Shown: positions 1 through 12,000 of the stretch, one piece after another
How the letters are laid out: every line of letters begins with the position of its first letter
Position numbering within the stretch: position 1 is the stretch's first letter
NCBI RefSeq assembly: GCF_048569485.1
Contig: NC_134354.1
Coordinates: forward strand, 399,846,103 to 399,910,102
Origin: Anomaloglossus baeobatrachus
Lineage: Eukaryota > Chordata > Amphibia > Anura > Aromobatidae
DNA length: 64,000 nt
Reading direction: 5' to 3'
Program-made: the position numbers and the translations under genes
Notes under the pieces: generated by a model
The model's input: only the letters and a program-made list of their open reading frames with translations
Told to the model about the DNA's origin: nothing
Database searches by the model: none

Positions 1-6
1 AGTACA

Positions 7-855
7 TCTGACGCCCTGGCCTATCAGGTCGTCACAGGGTATTGTGCAATCTGCCCTTCTGTACAATATCCACCTTCTCCTTAGTTACGGGTCCCTGACC
101 TTTGGTGTTGCCAAGAACAAGCTAATCAAAATCCTAGAAACACTCTGCACCACACCCACCAGACACACCAGTGGATAACCTGAAGGGAATAAGGTTGTCC
201 ACTTGGGGGGTTGGTTAAGGGGGGTCAGGAGTGGCAGGAGATGGTCAGTCAGTGAGGTGGTGACTCTCGAGAGGAGAGGTCAGGAGCTGGGCTCCTTGAG
301 ACTACTAGGTGGCAGACGTTGGTCTAGGCCTGGTAGGAGGTGGACCCCGGTCACAGGGGATCGTGACAAGGGGCACAGACTGTCGAGAAGGACAGCCGGC
401 GGCCTTGTGCCATCACTAGGCAGGGGCCAGGGCACGACGGGGTACGTGGACCCCTGGTCAGGAAGGAGCTTCAGGCGTCCTGACAATTTACTCGACGAGG
501 ACGGGGCCTTCAAGATCCGTTCTCCATCCGCTCCAAAATCGGGATACTAGCGCAACGAGAGGGATAGGACTTTCCCCTACATAGTCCAGAAAATCCAAGC
601 GTGAACCCTGAGATCAAGCTCACCCAGTTAGCCATACTGGTGAGCGGGACCCGATTAGTTTCAGGCTAAAGGGACCAAATAGAAGACTAGGTGCCAAGGC
701 AAAGTCATAGACTAACATGCAACACCAACGGGCATGGGATCCAGGTGTGCTCCCTCCAAGTGGCAGTGATGTCCAGAACTTTGGATTACCACAGTTGTTG
801 GTGTCAGCGTTATTGGACTGAGTGAGTACACAAGCGACCCTTACCGTCCCAACGG
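7..855 (+). repeat. Left LTR of the outer element
   Basis: It aligns by eye with 5849-7285 once the 6562-7133 insertion is skipped. Shared blocks include the CTGACCTTTGGTGTTG stretch, the ACACTCTGCACCACACCC stretch and the TTATTGGACTGAGTGAG stretch. The match fades after about 855, so the inner boundary is approximate. The left edge is close to the window start. Confidence 0.6.
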
Positions 856-979
856 CACCTCCCCACCAATTCCGCCATTTTCCGCCAAAACACCATCTTC
901 CCCGTGAAAGCCCGCGAAGCAGAAGCCCCACCCTTCGTCCTGAGTGTGAGGCCAGAACCGGAAGTTCCCAGAGGGCCAC

Positions 980-2185
980 AGCATGCGTAGAGTGCTGAGT
1001 GAAAACCGAGGGGGCGTGCTGGAATGTAACCACAGCGGAAGAGAAGCAGGGACACCAGGACTCTGGCATAACGTTCCTGGACAACGCAGAGGAAAGATGG
1101 CGGAGCGGAGCTGGTCACCGAAACGTGTTGTTCCCAGGACCGCAACTTGGATTGAGGAGGAGATGGAGCAGCTAAGCAGGACGATGCAGACGCAGTTCCT
1201 GTTTATCTTGAGCCTCTGGAGTGAAGAGATTAGGAGCCTGGTGATGGTGGTGCGAGCTCGAGAGATTGAGATCCCACGTGAACAGAGGGTAAGCGGTTAC
1301 CCAGTCTCTACTGATTGCCCAAATCTGGCCACAGCGGATGAGGGATCCGGGCCGCCCCCGCTCGCGGTGCGCACTCCACCGTCACCTACCCCATCCTCGG
1401 CGGATGCCGAGCTGCCTACACTAATCCTGGCAGTGGAACCTTCGGTGCCTTTAAGTAAAACTCCAGCTGCAGAAACCACGGTGCTGTCCCTCATCCCTGT
1501 CATGACAGTGGTCATCCGGACCCCGGCCAGACCAGACCTGGCCACATCACCGGGCCCGTCCTCAGAGGCTGAGCACTCGGACCCTGCAACTCCGGCTGCG
1601 GAGCAGTCGGACCTTCAATCTGCCAAGGCGGAAGTGGAGCCTGAAGATCTCCCGGTTCCACTGCCACGCGGCATCCCAACGGCTGTTGGGGCCGCAAGAG
1701 TCCACAAAAAACCAGAGCCAGCTATGGAGCTGAGGCCGGACGCTGACGCCCTCTACTGGGAACGACACCACCAGCGAAAGCTGACACCAGCGATGACAAC
1801 TCCAGACCAACGGCAGTGGGAGATCGTTGCCCGTACACGGAGGTAGAAGGAAAATTTGAGGAAAGCCACCTTCCGTGTTCGAGGGCCTCAACGAAGGGGT
1901 CTAGTGCGGCGCTTCGACCCTGAGAAGGGGTGGGGTTTCCTCTGGGACGCAAGTCTCCCTGATGAAGTGTTTGTAGCTCGAAGGGATATCGAGCAGCATC
2001 TCCCGAGGGATCAACCTGGCCATAACCTGGAGCCAGGGGAGTTGGGCACTTACACACGGCACTGGAGCGAGCGGGGCTGGTATGCCCTAAATGTGAAACG
2101 GCTCGCTATGGTGAATGAGCTAGTTGTGCCAGCTGCCGCTGTTGATTACCAGCCTCCCCGTGAGCGGTACAGAGAAGAGTGTTGA
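980..2185 (+). other. Internal coding region of the outer LTR element, with a cold-shock-domain-like part
   Basis: The first part (983-1846) encodes a basic start (MAERSWSPKRVVPR), a possible helical stretch (WIEEEMEQLSRTMQTQFL) and then a long Pro/Ser/Thr/Ala-rich region, as in a gag-like or linker protein. The second part (about 1862-2185) encodes RRGLVRRFDPEKGWGFLW, then DEVFVARRDIEQHLP and GTYTRHWSERGWYALNV. This matches the cold-shock fold pattern G-x-V-x-x-F-x(4)-G-W/Y-G-F, then D-x-F-V-x(3)-D/A-I, and a late A-x-N-V. Cold-shock domains bind single-stranded nucleic acid, so a role with element RNA is inferred. The region belongs to a fossil LTR element and is not a host gene. It looks broken, with few breaks. 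Confidence 0.5.
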
Positions 2186-2389
2186 AAAAATGTTGAAAAT
2201 ACCAGTAGTTTAACGATGCCATAGAACTGTTAGGTATCGGTGTTTTGGTTTATTTTATTTCCATATTTTCTTATTTTTCATATAGAAAATGTTAGCAAAT
2301 AGGTGCCTAATCAACCGGTTTTAATGAAAGTTACCAGATTTGCGAGAAGATTGCTAAAATGTGTACACCCAGTACATGGATTTCGTTAG

Positions 2390-2390
<1 letters not shown>

Positions 2391-2426
<36 letters not shown>
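2391..2426. repeat. (TA)n microsatellite, target of the inner LTR element
   Basis: Uninterrupted TA repeats run up to the inner LTR element. The same kind of sequence resumes at 5382-5391 on its far side, which marks the insertion site. Confidence 0.9.
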
Positions 2427-2430
<4 letters not shown>

Positions 2431-2933
2431 ACGGGGTGTACAGCAGAGCAAGGAGAGACAACAGGCCGAGGAACGATCCAACAGGTTTATTCACAAGAAC
2501 ACTGGAACAGCACACGATAAGTCCACGTAAAACAGATTCGGGGGCCCTTCCCGACAATCCTCGGACCGGATTACAAAGCAATCGTCCTTACAGTAGTCCA
2601 AAGAGTTCCACACAATCCCACGGGCCGCCACACAGGCCTAGCTCCGTCCGTGTCCACAGCCACACAGGCTGGAGCTCCTGCTCCCTTCAAGTTTCAGCTC
2701 ACTCTGACTGAATCTCCCAGGTAAGCAGAGTTTACACTATTTGGACTCTAGGCCCACCTCCCCCTACTCCCAGGGATGGAAGTGCCTCAAGAGGATATAA
2801 CCTTGCATTTTAGGGGGTGATTACCTACAACAATAGAAATGTACACAGAAGTAGTTCAAATAAGACAATGAACCCAGCTTGAAATAGGAATCTGTACAGC
2901 ATATACAGTGAGAGGGTAAATTACATCTTCACA
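2427..2933 (-). repeat. 3' LTR of the inner LTR element
   Basis: Direct repeat of 4875-5381 with about one visible mismatch (near 2739). It ends in TG/CA and abuts the polypurine tract. Confidence 0.9.
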
Positions 2934-3024
2934 ATCCCTCCCCCTCCCAACTTGTGTACGTACTAGGGACCTCTACAGGTCACTGGTTAAGTACACACAG
3001 GCAGAGCATTACTTCCATGTGGCT

Positions 3025-4839
3025 TCATGCAGCCACGAATTGGCATCGTAGCTCTCCCACATCATTGCCCAGGAGAACAGCTGCAGGCAGACCACCCATC
3101 ACCCCAACCACGCATCGCCTGACCCCAAAACCAAAGTTCAGATCCACAGTGGCTGTGGGAATAGTCCTCCATTGTCCACCAGCCAGTTCAATAACAATCC
3201 CAGGTCCTCTATGGATTGCCTCAGGCCGAACCACTCGGGGATCAGCCAGTGTGAGGAAAGCACCCGAGTCACAGAATCCAACAAGTCTCTGTCCATCCAG
3301 CACAACCTCCTGCAAGTGCTTACCTCGATGAGCAGAAGTCGTCATAACTGCAGGTCGCACCCCGTAAACTCCTGGTGGTGCAACATGGGCTGAGTCACTA
3401 GGCCAGTCCTCACATAACGGTGCCACATCTTCCTCCATGGCACTGGGCTGTAAATAATTAACAATCCGATTGGGTGCAGGATCAGTCCTCATTTGAACAG
3501 CTGGGCAGGAGGCTTGCCGATGCCCTGGCTGTCCACATTGATAGCATCTGAGCTGGGTCTCCCTACATCCAAGGCGTCCTCTTGGGTAAGGGGTAGGGGA
3601 ACTTGGAGGCCGGCTCCCACCTGAAGGTGCTGTAGGGGTTTGAGGATGATTCCTCCATGGCCTGGCTGGGCATGAGGCCTGCAAATGCCAGGGATGCCTA
3701 CAAACATAACACCTGTGCTCTGTTACTTCCTCTCCCCGGCGTATTCCAGAAAGTGCAGTAGAAGCAACTGGAGGCACATTAACACGGGTATCAACATGTG
3801 GTGGCTTAGAGGAACGGGGAACAATGGGGACAGAATAACTGGGGGCATCCGGTGTTGTGGAGCTGTTAGGCGTCTCTCCATCCTCCAACAGAACCCTCCA
3901 CTGAGGCTTGATGGTGAGAGCCTCATCAGCGAGAGCAGCAGCTTCCTCCACTGTCGCTGGTTTTCTCTCACGCACCCATTCCCGGATCTCAGCGGGGCAC
4001 TGGGCAAAGAATTGTTCTTTTAGGATGACCTGCAGGAAGGTCTCCCAAGATAAGGCCTCCTCTGCCTCCAGCCAGCGATTACATATTTGTTTGAGTCTAT
4101 GAGCATATATCTTAAAAGACACTTCCCCATCACAGGCTAAAGCACGGAACTGAGTCCTGTAAGTGTCTGGGGTCACAGCATAATGTTTTAGAATAGTCTG
4201 TTTAATCTCCGCATACTCACAGTTCCACCGAGGGTCCATAGCTCTATAGGCTTCAGCAGCTCCCCCCTCTAGGAGCCCAACCAGATGCCGGACACGCTCC
4301 CTGTCCGGGACTTCCATTAATCGACACTGATGCTCAAAGTCCTGGAAGAAGCCCTCAATGTCGCCTGCAGCCTCATTGAACGGCTTAAAGTCTTTGCGGG
4401 ACACCCTGGGAAGTTCCCTTATGATGGGTGCTGGGGTTACAGTCTGTCTGGAACCTCTCGCGGCTTCCACAGCGAGCTCCTTATCCAGCAGTGCCATCTC
4501 CTCCATCCTGCGCTCCTTCTCTTCAGCTCCACGCATGGCCTCCCTCTTATCTTCTATGGTGGCCTCATCTCCAAGCAGTGCCATCTTTTCCTTGTACCAC
4601 ACAATCCATTGACTTTTTTGGGTATTTACCTCCGGCTCCCGTCTTTGCTCCCCTTGCTGTGAGGATCCTTCCTCCACGTCATTTTGCGAGCAGACTCCTT
4701 CTAGCGCCTCAATCAGCTGCTCCTTGGAGAGTCCTTTGAAACGAACTCCTACTTCACGGGCCTTTGATTGCAGGCTCCCCAAAGTCCAGGTCTTGTACTC
4801 TGCAGTGCTGGTTCCTGATGTTGAGCCATTGTCCTCCAT
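3025..4839 (-). CDS. Gag-like protein of the inner LTR element
   Basis: This is a fossil or dependent element protein, about 604 residues from the MEDNGSTSG start; an in-frame ATG further upstream lies inside the LTR and is less likely. In order: an N-terminal part (TLGSLQSKAREVGVRFKG) reminiscent of SAP-like starts, a Glu/Lys-rich helical stretch, a capsid part with SCAN-like character (residues around DPRWNCEYAEIKQTILKHY), two CCHC zinc knuckles (CYVCRHPWHLQASC near 3700, CYQCGQPGHRQASC near 3530) and a short aspartic-protease-like segment (FCDSGAFLTLADP). No reverse transcriptase follows before the 3' LTR. The family is Ty3-type by overall layout. The frame is open along its length, consistent with recent insertion. 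Confidence 0.85.
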   Translation of the reverse strand: MEDNGSTSGTSTAEYKTWTLGSLQSKAREVGVRFKGLSKEQLIEALEGVCSQNDVEEGSSQQGEQRREPEVNTQKSQWIVWYKEKMALLGDEATIEDKREAMRGAEEKERRMEEMALLDKELAVEAARGSRQTVTPAPIIRELPRVSRKDFKPFNEAAGDIEGFFQDFEHQCRLMEVPDRERVRHLVGLLEGGAAEAYRAMDPRWNCEYAEIKQTILKHYAVTPDTYRTQFRALACDGEVSFKIYAHRLKQICNRWLEAEEALSWETFLQVILKEQFFAQCPAEIREWVRERKPATVEEAAALADEALTIKPQWRVLLEDGETPNSSTTPDAPSYSVPIVPRSSKPPHVDTRVNVPPVASTALSGIRRGEEVTEHRCYVCRHPWHLQASCPARPWRNHPQTPTAPSGGSRPPSSPTPYPRGRLGCRETQLRCYQCGQPGHRQASCPAVQMRTDPAPNRIVNYLQPSAMEEDVAPLCEDWPSDSAHVAPPGVYGVRPAVMTTSAHRGKHLQEVVLDGQRLVGFCDSGAFLTLADPRVVRPEAIHRGPGIVIELAGGQWRTIPTATVDLNFGFGVRRCVVGVMGGLPAAVLLGNDVGELRCQFVAA

Positions 4840-4874
4840 TCCTTCTGCTCTGATCCCAGCGCTGCCAACCAGTT

Positions 4875-5381
4875 TGTGACGGGGTGTACAGCAGAGCAAG
4901 GAGAGACAACAGGCCGAGGAACGATCCAACAGGTTTATTCACAAGAACACTGGAACAGCACACGATAAGTCCACGTAAAACAGATTCGGGGGCCCTTCCC
5001 GACAATCCTCGGACCGGATTACAAAGCAATCGTCCTTACAGTAGTCCAAAGAGTTCCACACAATCCCACGGGCCGCCACACAGGCCTAGCTCCGTCCGTG
5101 TCCACAGCCACACAGGCTGGAGCTCCTGCTCCCTTCAAGTTTCAGCTCACTCTGACTGAATCTCCCAGGTAAGCAGAGTTTACACTAGTTGGACTCTAGG
5201 CCCACCTCCCCCTACTCCCAGGGATGGAAGTGCCTCAAGAGGATATAACCTTGCATTTTAGGGGGTGATTACCTACAACAATAGAAATGTACACAGAAGT
5301 AGTTCAAATAAGACAATGAACCCAGCTTGAAATAGGAATCTGTACAGCATATACAGTGAGAGGGTAAATTACATCTTCACA
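4875..5381 (-). repeat. 5' LTR of the inner LTR element
   Basis: Direct repeat of 2427-2933. The gag reading frame begins just inside it on the minus strand. It is followed at 5382 by the flanking AT repeat. Confidence 0.9.
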
Positions 5382-5848
5382 ATATATATATAGTAAAAAT
5401 GGACCACGGTCACAGGACTGGCGTGACCAACACGAACTTGTGTCTTGTATATAGTGTCACCTCCTGTGCCCACCAGAGTCATCTAACACAACGCCCGGTA
5501 CCTTGACCCGGTCACAGACCCACCATAGTTATGCAGCGGATCGGGCTGTTTGGGTGGTGGTATAACGGGATCTGGGACACTGGGACTGGACTGTCGTGGG
5601 TAGAGGCTGCAACGGAGCAGGTTGAGTCTCCGCTACCACTGAAACCGGTAGTGTCCCACTGTTGAGGAGATGAACTCTTTAAAAAGTTAGTAACGTTTAA
5701 GTGACAAGCCTCCCTTATGTGGGATGAAAATGTGAATAAAAATGTTAATCTTTTCTTACCTTTTCCTACAGTTTGAAAAAAATAAATAAATAAATTAACC
5801 TCTGATGTCCTGTAGCTCGGGGACGAGCTATGTATAACCAAGGGGGAA

Positions 5849-7552
5849 TGTGACGCCCTGGCCTATCAGGTCGTCACAGGGTATTGTGCAATCTCCCCTT
5901 CTGTACAATATCCACCTCCTCCTTGGTTACGGGTCCCTGACCTTTGGTGTTGCTAAGAACAAGCTAATCAAAATCCTAGAAACACTCTGCACCACACCCA
6001 CCAGACGCACCAGTGGCTAACCTGAAGGGAATAAGTTTGTCCACTTGGGGGGATGGTTAATGGAGGTCAGGAGTGTCAGGAGACAGTCAATCAGTGAAGT
6101 GGTGACTCTCTCGAGAGGAGAGGTCAGCAGCTGGGTTCCTTGAGACTACTAGGTGGCAGATGTTGGTCTGGGCCTGGTAGGAGCTGGACCCTGGTCACAG
6201 GGGATGATGAAAAGGGGCACGGACTGTCAAGGAGGACAGCCGGCGGCCTTGTGCCATCACCGAGCAGGGGCCAGGGCACAACGGGATACGTGGACCCTTG
6301 GTCAGGAAGAAGCTTCAGGCATCCTGACAATTTACCTGACGAGGATGGAGCCTTCAAGATCCGTTCTCCACCAGCTCCAAAATCGGGGTACTAGCGCAAC
6401 GAGGGGGATAGGACTTTCCCACTACATAGTCCAGAAAATCCCATCGTGAACCCTGAGAGCAAGCTCACCCAGTTAGCCATACTGGTGAGCGGGACCCGAT
6501 TAGTTTCAGGCTAAAGGGACCAAATAGAAGACTAGGTGCCAAGGCAAAGGTCACAGACTAAAGGCCCCGTTACACGCAACGACGGATCTAACGATATATC
6601 GCCGGGGTCACGGATTCCGTGACGCACATCCGGCATCGTTAGCGACGTCGTTGTGTGTGACAGCAAGGAACGACCGTTAACGATGGAAAATACTCACCTT
6701 ATCTTCCATCGTTGACACGTCGATCCTTTTTGAAAAATCGTTGATTGTTGCAGGACGGAGGTTGTTCGTCGTTCCCGGGGCAGCACACATTGCTACGTGT
6801 GACACCTCAGGAACGACGAACTGCAGCTTACCTGCGGCCGCCGGCAATGCGGGAGGAAGGAGGTGGGCGGGATGTTACATCCCGCTTATCTCCGCCCCTC
6901 CGCTTCTATTGGGCGGCCGCTTAGTGACGCCACTGTGAAGCCGCACGACCCACCTCCTTAGAAAGGAGGCGGTTTGCCGGCAACTGTGACGTCGCTCGGC
7001 AGGTAAGTCCGTGTGACGGCTCCAAACGATTTTATGTGCCACAGGCAGCGATTTGCCTGTGACGTACAAACGACGGCTGGGGGTGCTATCACCAGAGATA
7101 TCGCTAGCGATATCGCTGCGTGTAACACCCCCTTAACAGGCAACACCAACGGGCACGGGCATCCAGACGTGCTCCCTCCAAGCGGCAGCGGTGTCCAGAA
7201 CTTTGGTTTTCTACAGTTGCCGGTGTCAGCGTTATTGGACTGAGTGAGTACACAAGTGACCCTTACCATCCCAACGGCACCTCCTCGTCACCATCACCAA
7301 GTCCAGGGGCATCTCCCCTACCCGTGGAGGGGTTAAACACCTGGCTGCCAACACCATCGCCACCGGGTACTCCCAATCGCAGCGTTGGTACTCCATCTTA
7401 CCACGCACCATGGGTGGCGTCACAAACTTTCCACATCATCCCCTGTAAATACTCCTCTTTATTCCGAGTGGCCGTGCAACCCCGACCTTCGGGTCCGGAG
7501 AACCTTCGAGCCACCGCGGATCCGGATCCGAGCAGTCTGGCTGCTGACACAG
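5849..7552 (+). repeat. Right LTR of the outer element, with an inserted inverted-repeat element
   Basis: It starts TGTGACGCCC right after a purine tract and repeats 7-855. After the 6562-7133 insertion the match resumes with the CAACACCAACGGGCA stretch. The right end is placed near CTGCTGACA by analogy with the CGCGACA end of the related solo LTRs, so it is approximate. Confidence 0.55.
6562..7133. mobile_element. Inverted-repeat element, TAA target site (family A)
   Basis: 572 bp. The ends AGGCCCCGTTACACGC and GCGTGTAACACCCCCT are inverted copies, flanked by TAA at 6559-6561 and 7134-7136. A conserved subterminal block (GGGGTCACGGATTCCG then TGACGCACATCCGG) occurs in all family A copies here. 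The TAA/TTA target is typical of PIF/Harbinger elements. It is non-autonomous, with no transposase. Confidence 0.85.
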
Positions 7553-7911
7553 GAGCGGTACATACAAGTCAGGATTGTGTTCTAAAAAATATCCCAATCT
7601 CTGGTGATGCGCCGGAGCACCATCAAACCCATAATCATCAAATAGAAAGAACATAGTACCACAATAAACATGACAAGAGAGGGCTGCCCAGCAAAACTAT
7701 AAGCCCAGTAAAGTAGTGCATTAATCAGAGAGGCAGCAGAGAGACCAAAGGAGCTGCAGGGTTCCCAAGCAGAAATTGGAGTATTTGTCTGTCCCGAATG
7801 TGTTGCGCCAAGTTGTAACCTCTGGAATATCTTGGATCAGAAGGTCATGGTGTTTGCCTGATCCCAGGTCCTCTTTACAGCCCGCTCAGCGATTATCACG
7901 AGTGGAAAGGA
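7553..7911. other. Unclassified flank
   Basis: No gene is seen. The sequence appears repeat-derived and is the target into which the hAT element at 7920 inserted; it resumes at 15290. Confidence 0.4.
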
Positions 7912-9055
7912 ATTATTTCAAGGGATAAGCGAATGTATTCGCCACTATTCGGTATCCGGCGAATAATGGGTAATTCGAGGTATTCGCTATACAACGGCTA
8001 ATATGGTATTCGCTTCGATACTTTTATTTTCATTTCTGCCTTCCTGGCGCCTTTTTCCAGCCAATGAACACATCTGATATTGCTTGCCCTCACAGTAACG
8101 CCGCATCCATCTTTGTAGTGGTGTTACTGTGATTGGCTTTGCCGCACAATGTCAAAAAGGGCACACATTCATTCCTGAGCTGTCGGTGTAGATACACTGT
8201 ACTGTGTGCGGGAGAGCGTTTCTCCAGCCAACTAATACTAGTCCTTCTAAGGTCTTAAGATATTTAGCATTAGCTGTTAGCGGCGGTGTAAATCGTAGAA
8301 CCAGGTAGAGGTTGTTTGATATAGCGTTCCTGCTGCAAAATCCAAAATAGTCCTTTTAAGGGCTGAAAATAGTGTGCGTCATGCTAGCAGCTGTGTAAAT
8401 CGTAGAAATAGCTATAGGGTCAGTGTTAGTGCATTGCTTAGTTAGGTGAGAGCCGTTCCTGTTTTAAACCGCCCAAAAAAAAAATCCTCTTATTAGTGCT
8501 GCATACGGTCTGTTACTGCAGTGTGTGATATAGGGAGAGCTTCTTCACAGGCAGGGAGAGATTTAAAGCTGTCCTGACATCTGCTACTAATAATCAACAA
8601 ACTCAGCACTGCTACATCCCTTGTGTCTGTTCTACTAGGAATAGGTATTACAACTTGCAAAAAAAGGTCCCAGAATTGTCAAAACAACGGTTCAGGTGTA
8701 GTGTAATTCCTGTCAGCCACCATCTCAATTCATACCAGCTCAGTTGCATCCTTGTGCTGGCTTCATAGCGTACATAAACATCATAGTACCCTACTGCTAC
8801 AAAAAATAGTGTAAGTTTAAAAAAAGAAAACCTTCTGCCTTCCTATCCCAATTTACTTGTCCACGTAGGAAACCACTCCTGCGCTCTAAACAATGCGAAC
8901 AGGTAAGGAGTTGGCTAGCAGAAAATGCCTCCAGTTACTTGTCGAGTAGCAAATCCCAAGGTCCACACAGACAGACTTGAGTAGCCCAGAGGCTGGCCCA
9001 TTTAATCCTCAGCCTGGTCCTCCTTCCTCACCACATCAGTATTCTAAGGAAACAT

Positions 9056-12000
9056 ATGACACCAAAGCAGGTTACTCTGAGGAACTGTTTACGGAACCCT
9101 TTGACCTTTTGTTGCCTCTCACTGCGCAACACCACCAACGCACGTGAGGCTGTGGTGTGCAGTGATGCACAGGACTTTGAGCACCCAAGGCCAGAAGAAA
9201 GCCATGTTGTTGGCCGTGACATGCTGGGCAATCAGGTGGAAGTGTTGGAGGATGATGAGACACAGTTGCCCTCAGGTCAGCCTGAAACCTCCATTACCGA
9301 AGATTTTGACCTTCAGGAATTTTAAGACGACCTGGTCGATGATGAGGTGACTGAGCCAACAAGCACGGGTGGCATGGATTGCGAGAGCAGCAGTGCAGAG
9401 GAGCATGTGCCCATAGTCCGCAAAAAGGCTGTAAGAGATAGGGTTTCAACCACTGCCAGAAGTCAATCAACTGTGCACATGACACCATCACCTGTGGCAT
9501 CTCAGAGTTCAAGGGTCCGTGCACCACCTGTGCCATCTCAGAGTCCAAGGGTCGGTCTATGGTGCGATTCTGTGGGAGCTTTTTTTCCAAGAGTATTTCG
9601 GCCAAACGGTTGCCATTTGTCAAATCTGTCACGCCAAGCTTAGCCGAGACAATAATACTTCCAGTTTGGGCACCTCCAGCATGAGAAACCATATGTTAGC
9701 CAAGCACACCACTAGGTGGCTGACAGCTCTAGGTGAAAAACACGATTTCCATACTCAGAACTCTGCCACTTCTCCTGGGCTGCCTGCTTCCCAAACTGGT
9801 GTGCAAGAAGGGGGCGCTGATGCCTCCTTCTCCCAACCTGATGTTGGCCAAACTCAATCATCAACGACCACATCCACTTTGGTGTCCCAGCGTTCCGTTC
9901 AGTTGTCCATACCACAGACCTTCGAAAAGAAGTGAAAATATCCCATTACGTACCCAAGGGCATAAGCCATAACTTCACACATTTCACGATTGATAACCCT
10001 TGAGATGTTGCCGTATCGGCTTGTGGGAACAGAGGCTTTCCGTGACCTTTTGGCGGTGTTAGAACATTGGTACTCTGTTCCTAGCTGCCACTATTTTTCA
10101 TGTTGTGCCGTCCCCGCGCTCCACAATCACGTGTCCGTAAACATCAAACAGGCTCTCACCAATGCCATAACAGGGAAGGCCCACTTAACCACAGACACGT
10201 GGACAAGCAAAAGTGGACAGAGACGCTACATCTCATTGACGGCACACTGGGTGAACCTGGTGGCGGCTGGTACAGAGTCTGAGCCAGCAACATCCCATAT
10301 AATTCCCACACCCAGAATAGCGAGCCCCACTTCAATCACAGTTTCAGTAGCCTCCTACACAGCAACAACTTCCTCCTCCTCCTACTCTTCATCTGGCTTC
10401 TGTGCATCCTCCTCAAAATCCGCCGGTGTCCAACCGTTGACATCATTCCCCAGCTAGGATCTCTGCAGCACTGCCTCAGCTAAGCGGCAACACACTCTAC
10501 TGAAGCTCATCTGTATCGGTGACAAATCGCACACTGCACCTGAGTTTTTGAAAGCAATAACTGAGCAGACAGATGAGTGGCTTGCGCCAATGGACCTCCG
10601 TCCAGGGATGGTAGTGTGCGATAATGGTCATAATCTGGTGACTGCTTTAAAGCTTGGAAAGCTTGTACACGTTCCTTGTATGGTCCACGTTGTAAATTTA
10701 GTAGTTCAGCACTTTCTCAAGAAATATCCTGGGATACCAGACCTACTTACCAAGGTACGACGTATTAGCACCCATTTCTACAAGTCATCTCCCTCTTTTG
10801 CTGGCTTGGCAGTGCTGCAGCAGCGCTTACACTTGCCTCATCACAGACTAATATGTGACGTCCCTATGAGATGGAATTCAACCTATCATATGTTGGCCAG
10901 AATCCATGAGCAGCAGAGGGCAGTATCCCAATTCCAGCTGGAACATGCTCGTCAGATGCAGCTGCCAAACATAAGTACTGCAGAGTGGGTGTGGATTGCA
11001 TACATTAGTCACGTCCTAGAGAATTTTGATTACTGTACCAACATTGTGAGCAGTGATGATACTCTTATCAGCATTACCATTCCACTGATTTGTTTATTGA
11101 AACGTTCTCTAGATGGTCTGACTGACCAAAGTGTTATTGCACCCGAGGTGTCTGTGCATCCAGACTTCACAATGGTTGCTAGTAATCCGCACAACCTCAA
11201 CCAAGAAGCTCAGGCCACCTTTGGTCACCATCATGAGGATGAGGATGAGGAGGATGAAGAAGAACAGGAATGCTTTGAAGTTAGTAACCAAGGGATTGAT
11301 AACCCAAGCTTCAAGGCTTTCCACCATACATGGCCTGAGGAGGAGCAGGAGAAGAGAAAGACTAAGGAGGAGAGGAGGTTTAGGGAGACAGAATGTAATC
11401 TTAGCAGTGACACACAAAGATTTCCAGTTCAGAGTCTGGGACACATGGCACAGTTCATGTCACACTGCCTTTCTCATGAATGTCGGCTAGTCCACATTTT
11501 GGCAGACAACAAATACTGGTTATGTACATTCCTTTACCCACGCTACAAAGACAAATTTGCTTCACTACTTGTAGAGGCAAATAAGGATTGTACTACGGAA
11601 ACATTCAAGAGGGCTGTAGTGGAGAAGTTGATGAAACGATTACCCTCAGATCATGCTGGCGTCAGAGGTAGTGTGGCGCCCTGGACTAGCCAGGTAGCCA
11701 CAGACAAAACACACACACACCCCCACCCCCCAGACAGTTACATTAGTCAGACAAAAACCCTTGTTGCCTCCCTCCAGGGTCTGATGTCCACACCAGGTGG
11801 GGCGGAGCCAGGCGGTTGGCCCCACCCACCGAGGAGTTCACAGGCCTGGAGGCGGGAAAAGGCAGTTAGTTCAGTTCAGGAGGTGAAAGTGAGAGGTCAC
11901 GTACTGCGAGTGTCTGGGTTGGAGCCCAGGCACTGAGAGCAAGGTTGGCAGACGGTGGTGGCCGTCTGCAGGAGTTGGTGGAACTCCGCAGAGCCGTAAG

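Larger units (their letters stand above)
2427..5381 (-). mobile_element. Young gag-only LTR element
   Basis: Two 507-bp direct repeats (2427-2933 and 4875-5381) bound 1.9 kb. Each begins TGTGACGGGG and ends CTTCACA on the plus strand, so TG...CA ends are kept. ATATA flanks both sides (2422-2426, 5382-5386). On the minus strand a polypurine run (GGGAGGGGGAGGGA, near 2936-2949) abuts the 3' LTR and a TGGTTGGCAGC primer-site-like stretch follows the 5' LTR. The only coding region is gag, with a protease-like tail and no polymerase region. I could see only about one difference between the two LTRs, so the insertion is recent. Its parts look whole, but it would depend on proteins from elsewhere. 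Confidence 0.9.
7..7552 (+). mobile_element. Old Ty3-type LTR element (outer), nested host of another LTR element
   Basis: A repeat at 7-855 recurs at 5849-7552, both opening with the same GACGCCCTGG start. Just before the right copy is a purine run (AAGGGGGAA), the expected position of a polypurine tract, preceded by the GGGACGAGC stretch common near the 3' end of Ty3-type internal regions. Between the repeats lies an internal coding region (about 980-2185) and a younger LTR element (2427-5381). No reverse transcriptase or integrase region is seen, so it looks like a short non-autonomous member. The two LTRs differ at several per cent of positions and the right one carries a later insertion, so this is the older of the two nested elements. 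It looks broken. Confidence 0.6.

Noticed and set aside
620-1145. Minus-strand reading frames over the outer LTR element
   Set aside because: They lie opposite the LTR and the internal region, with no recognisable domain.
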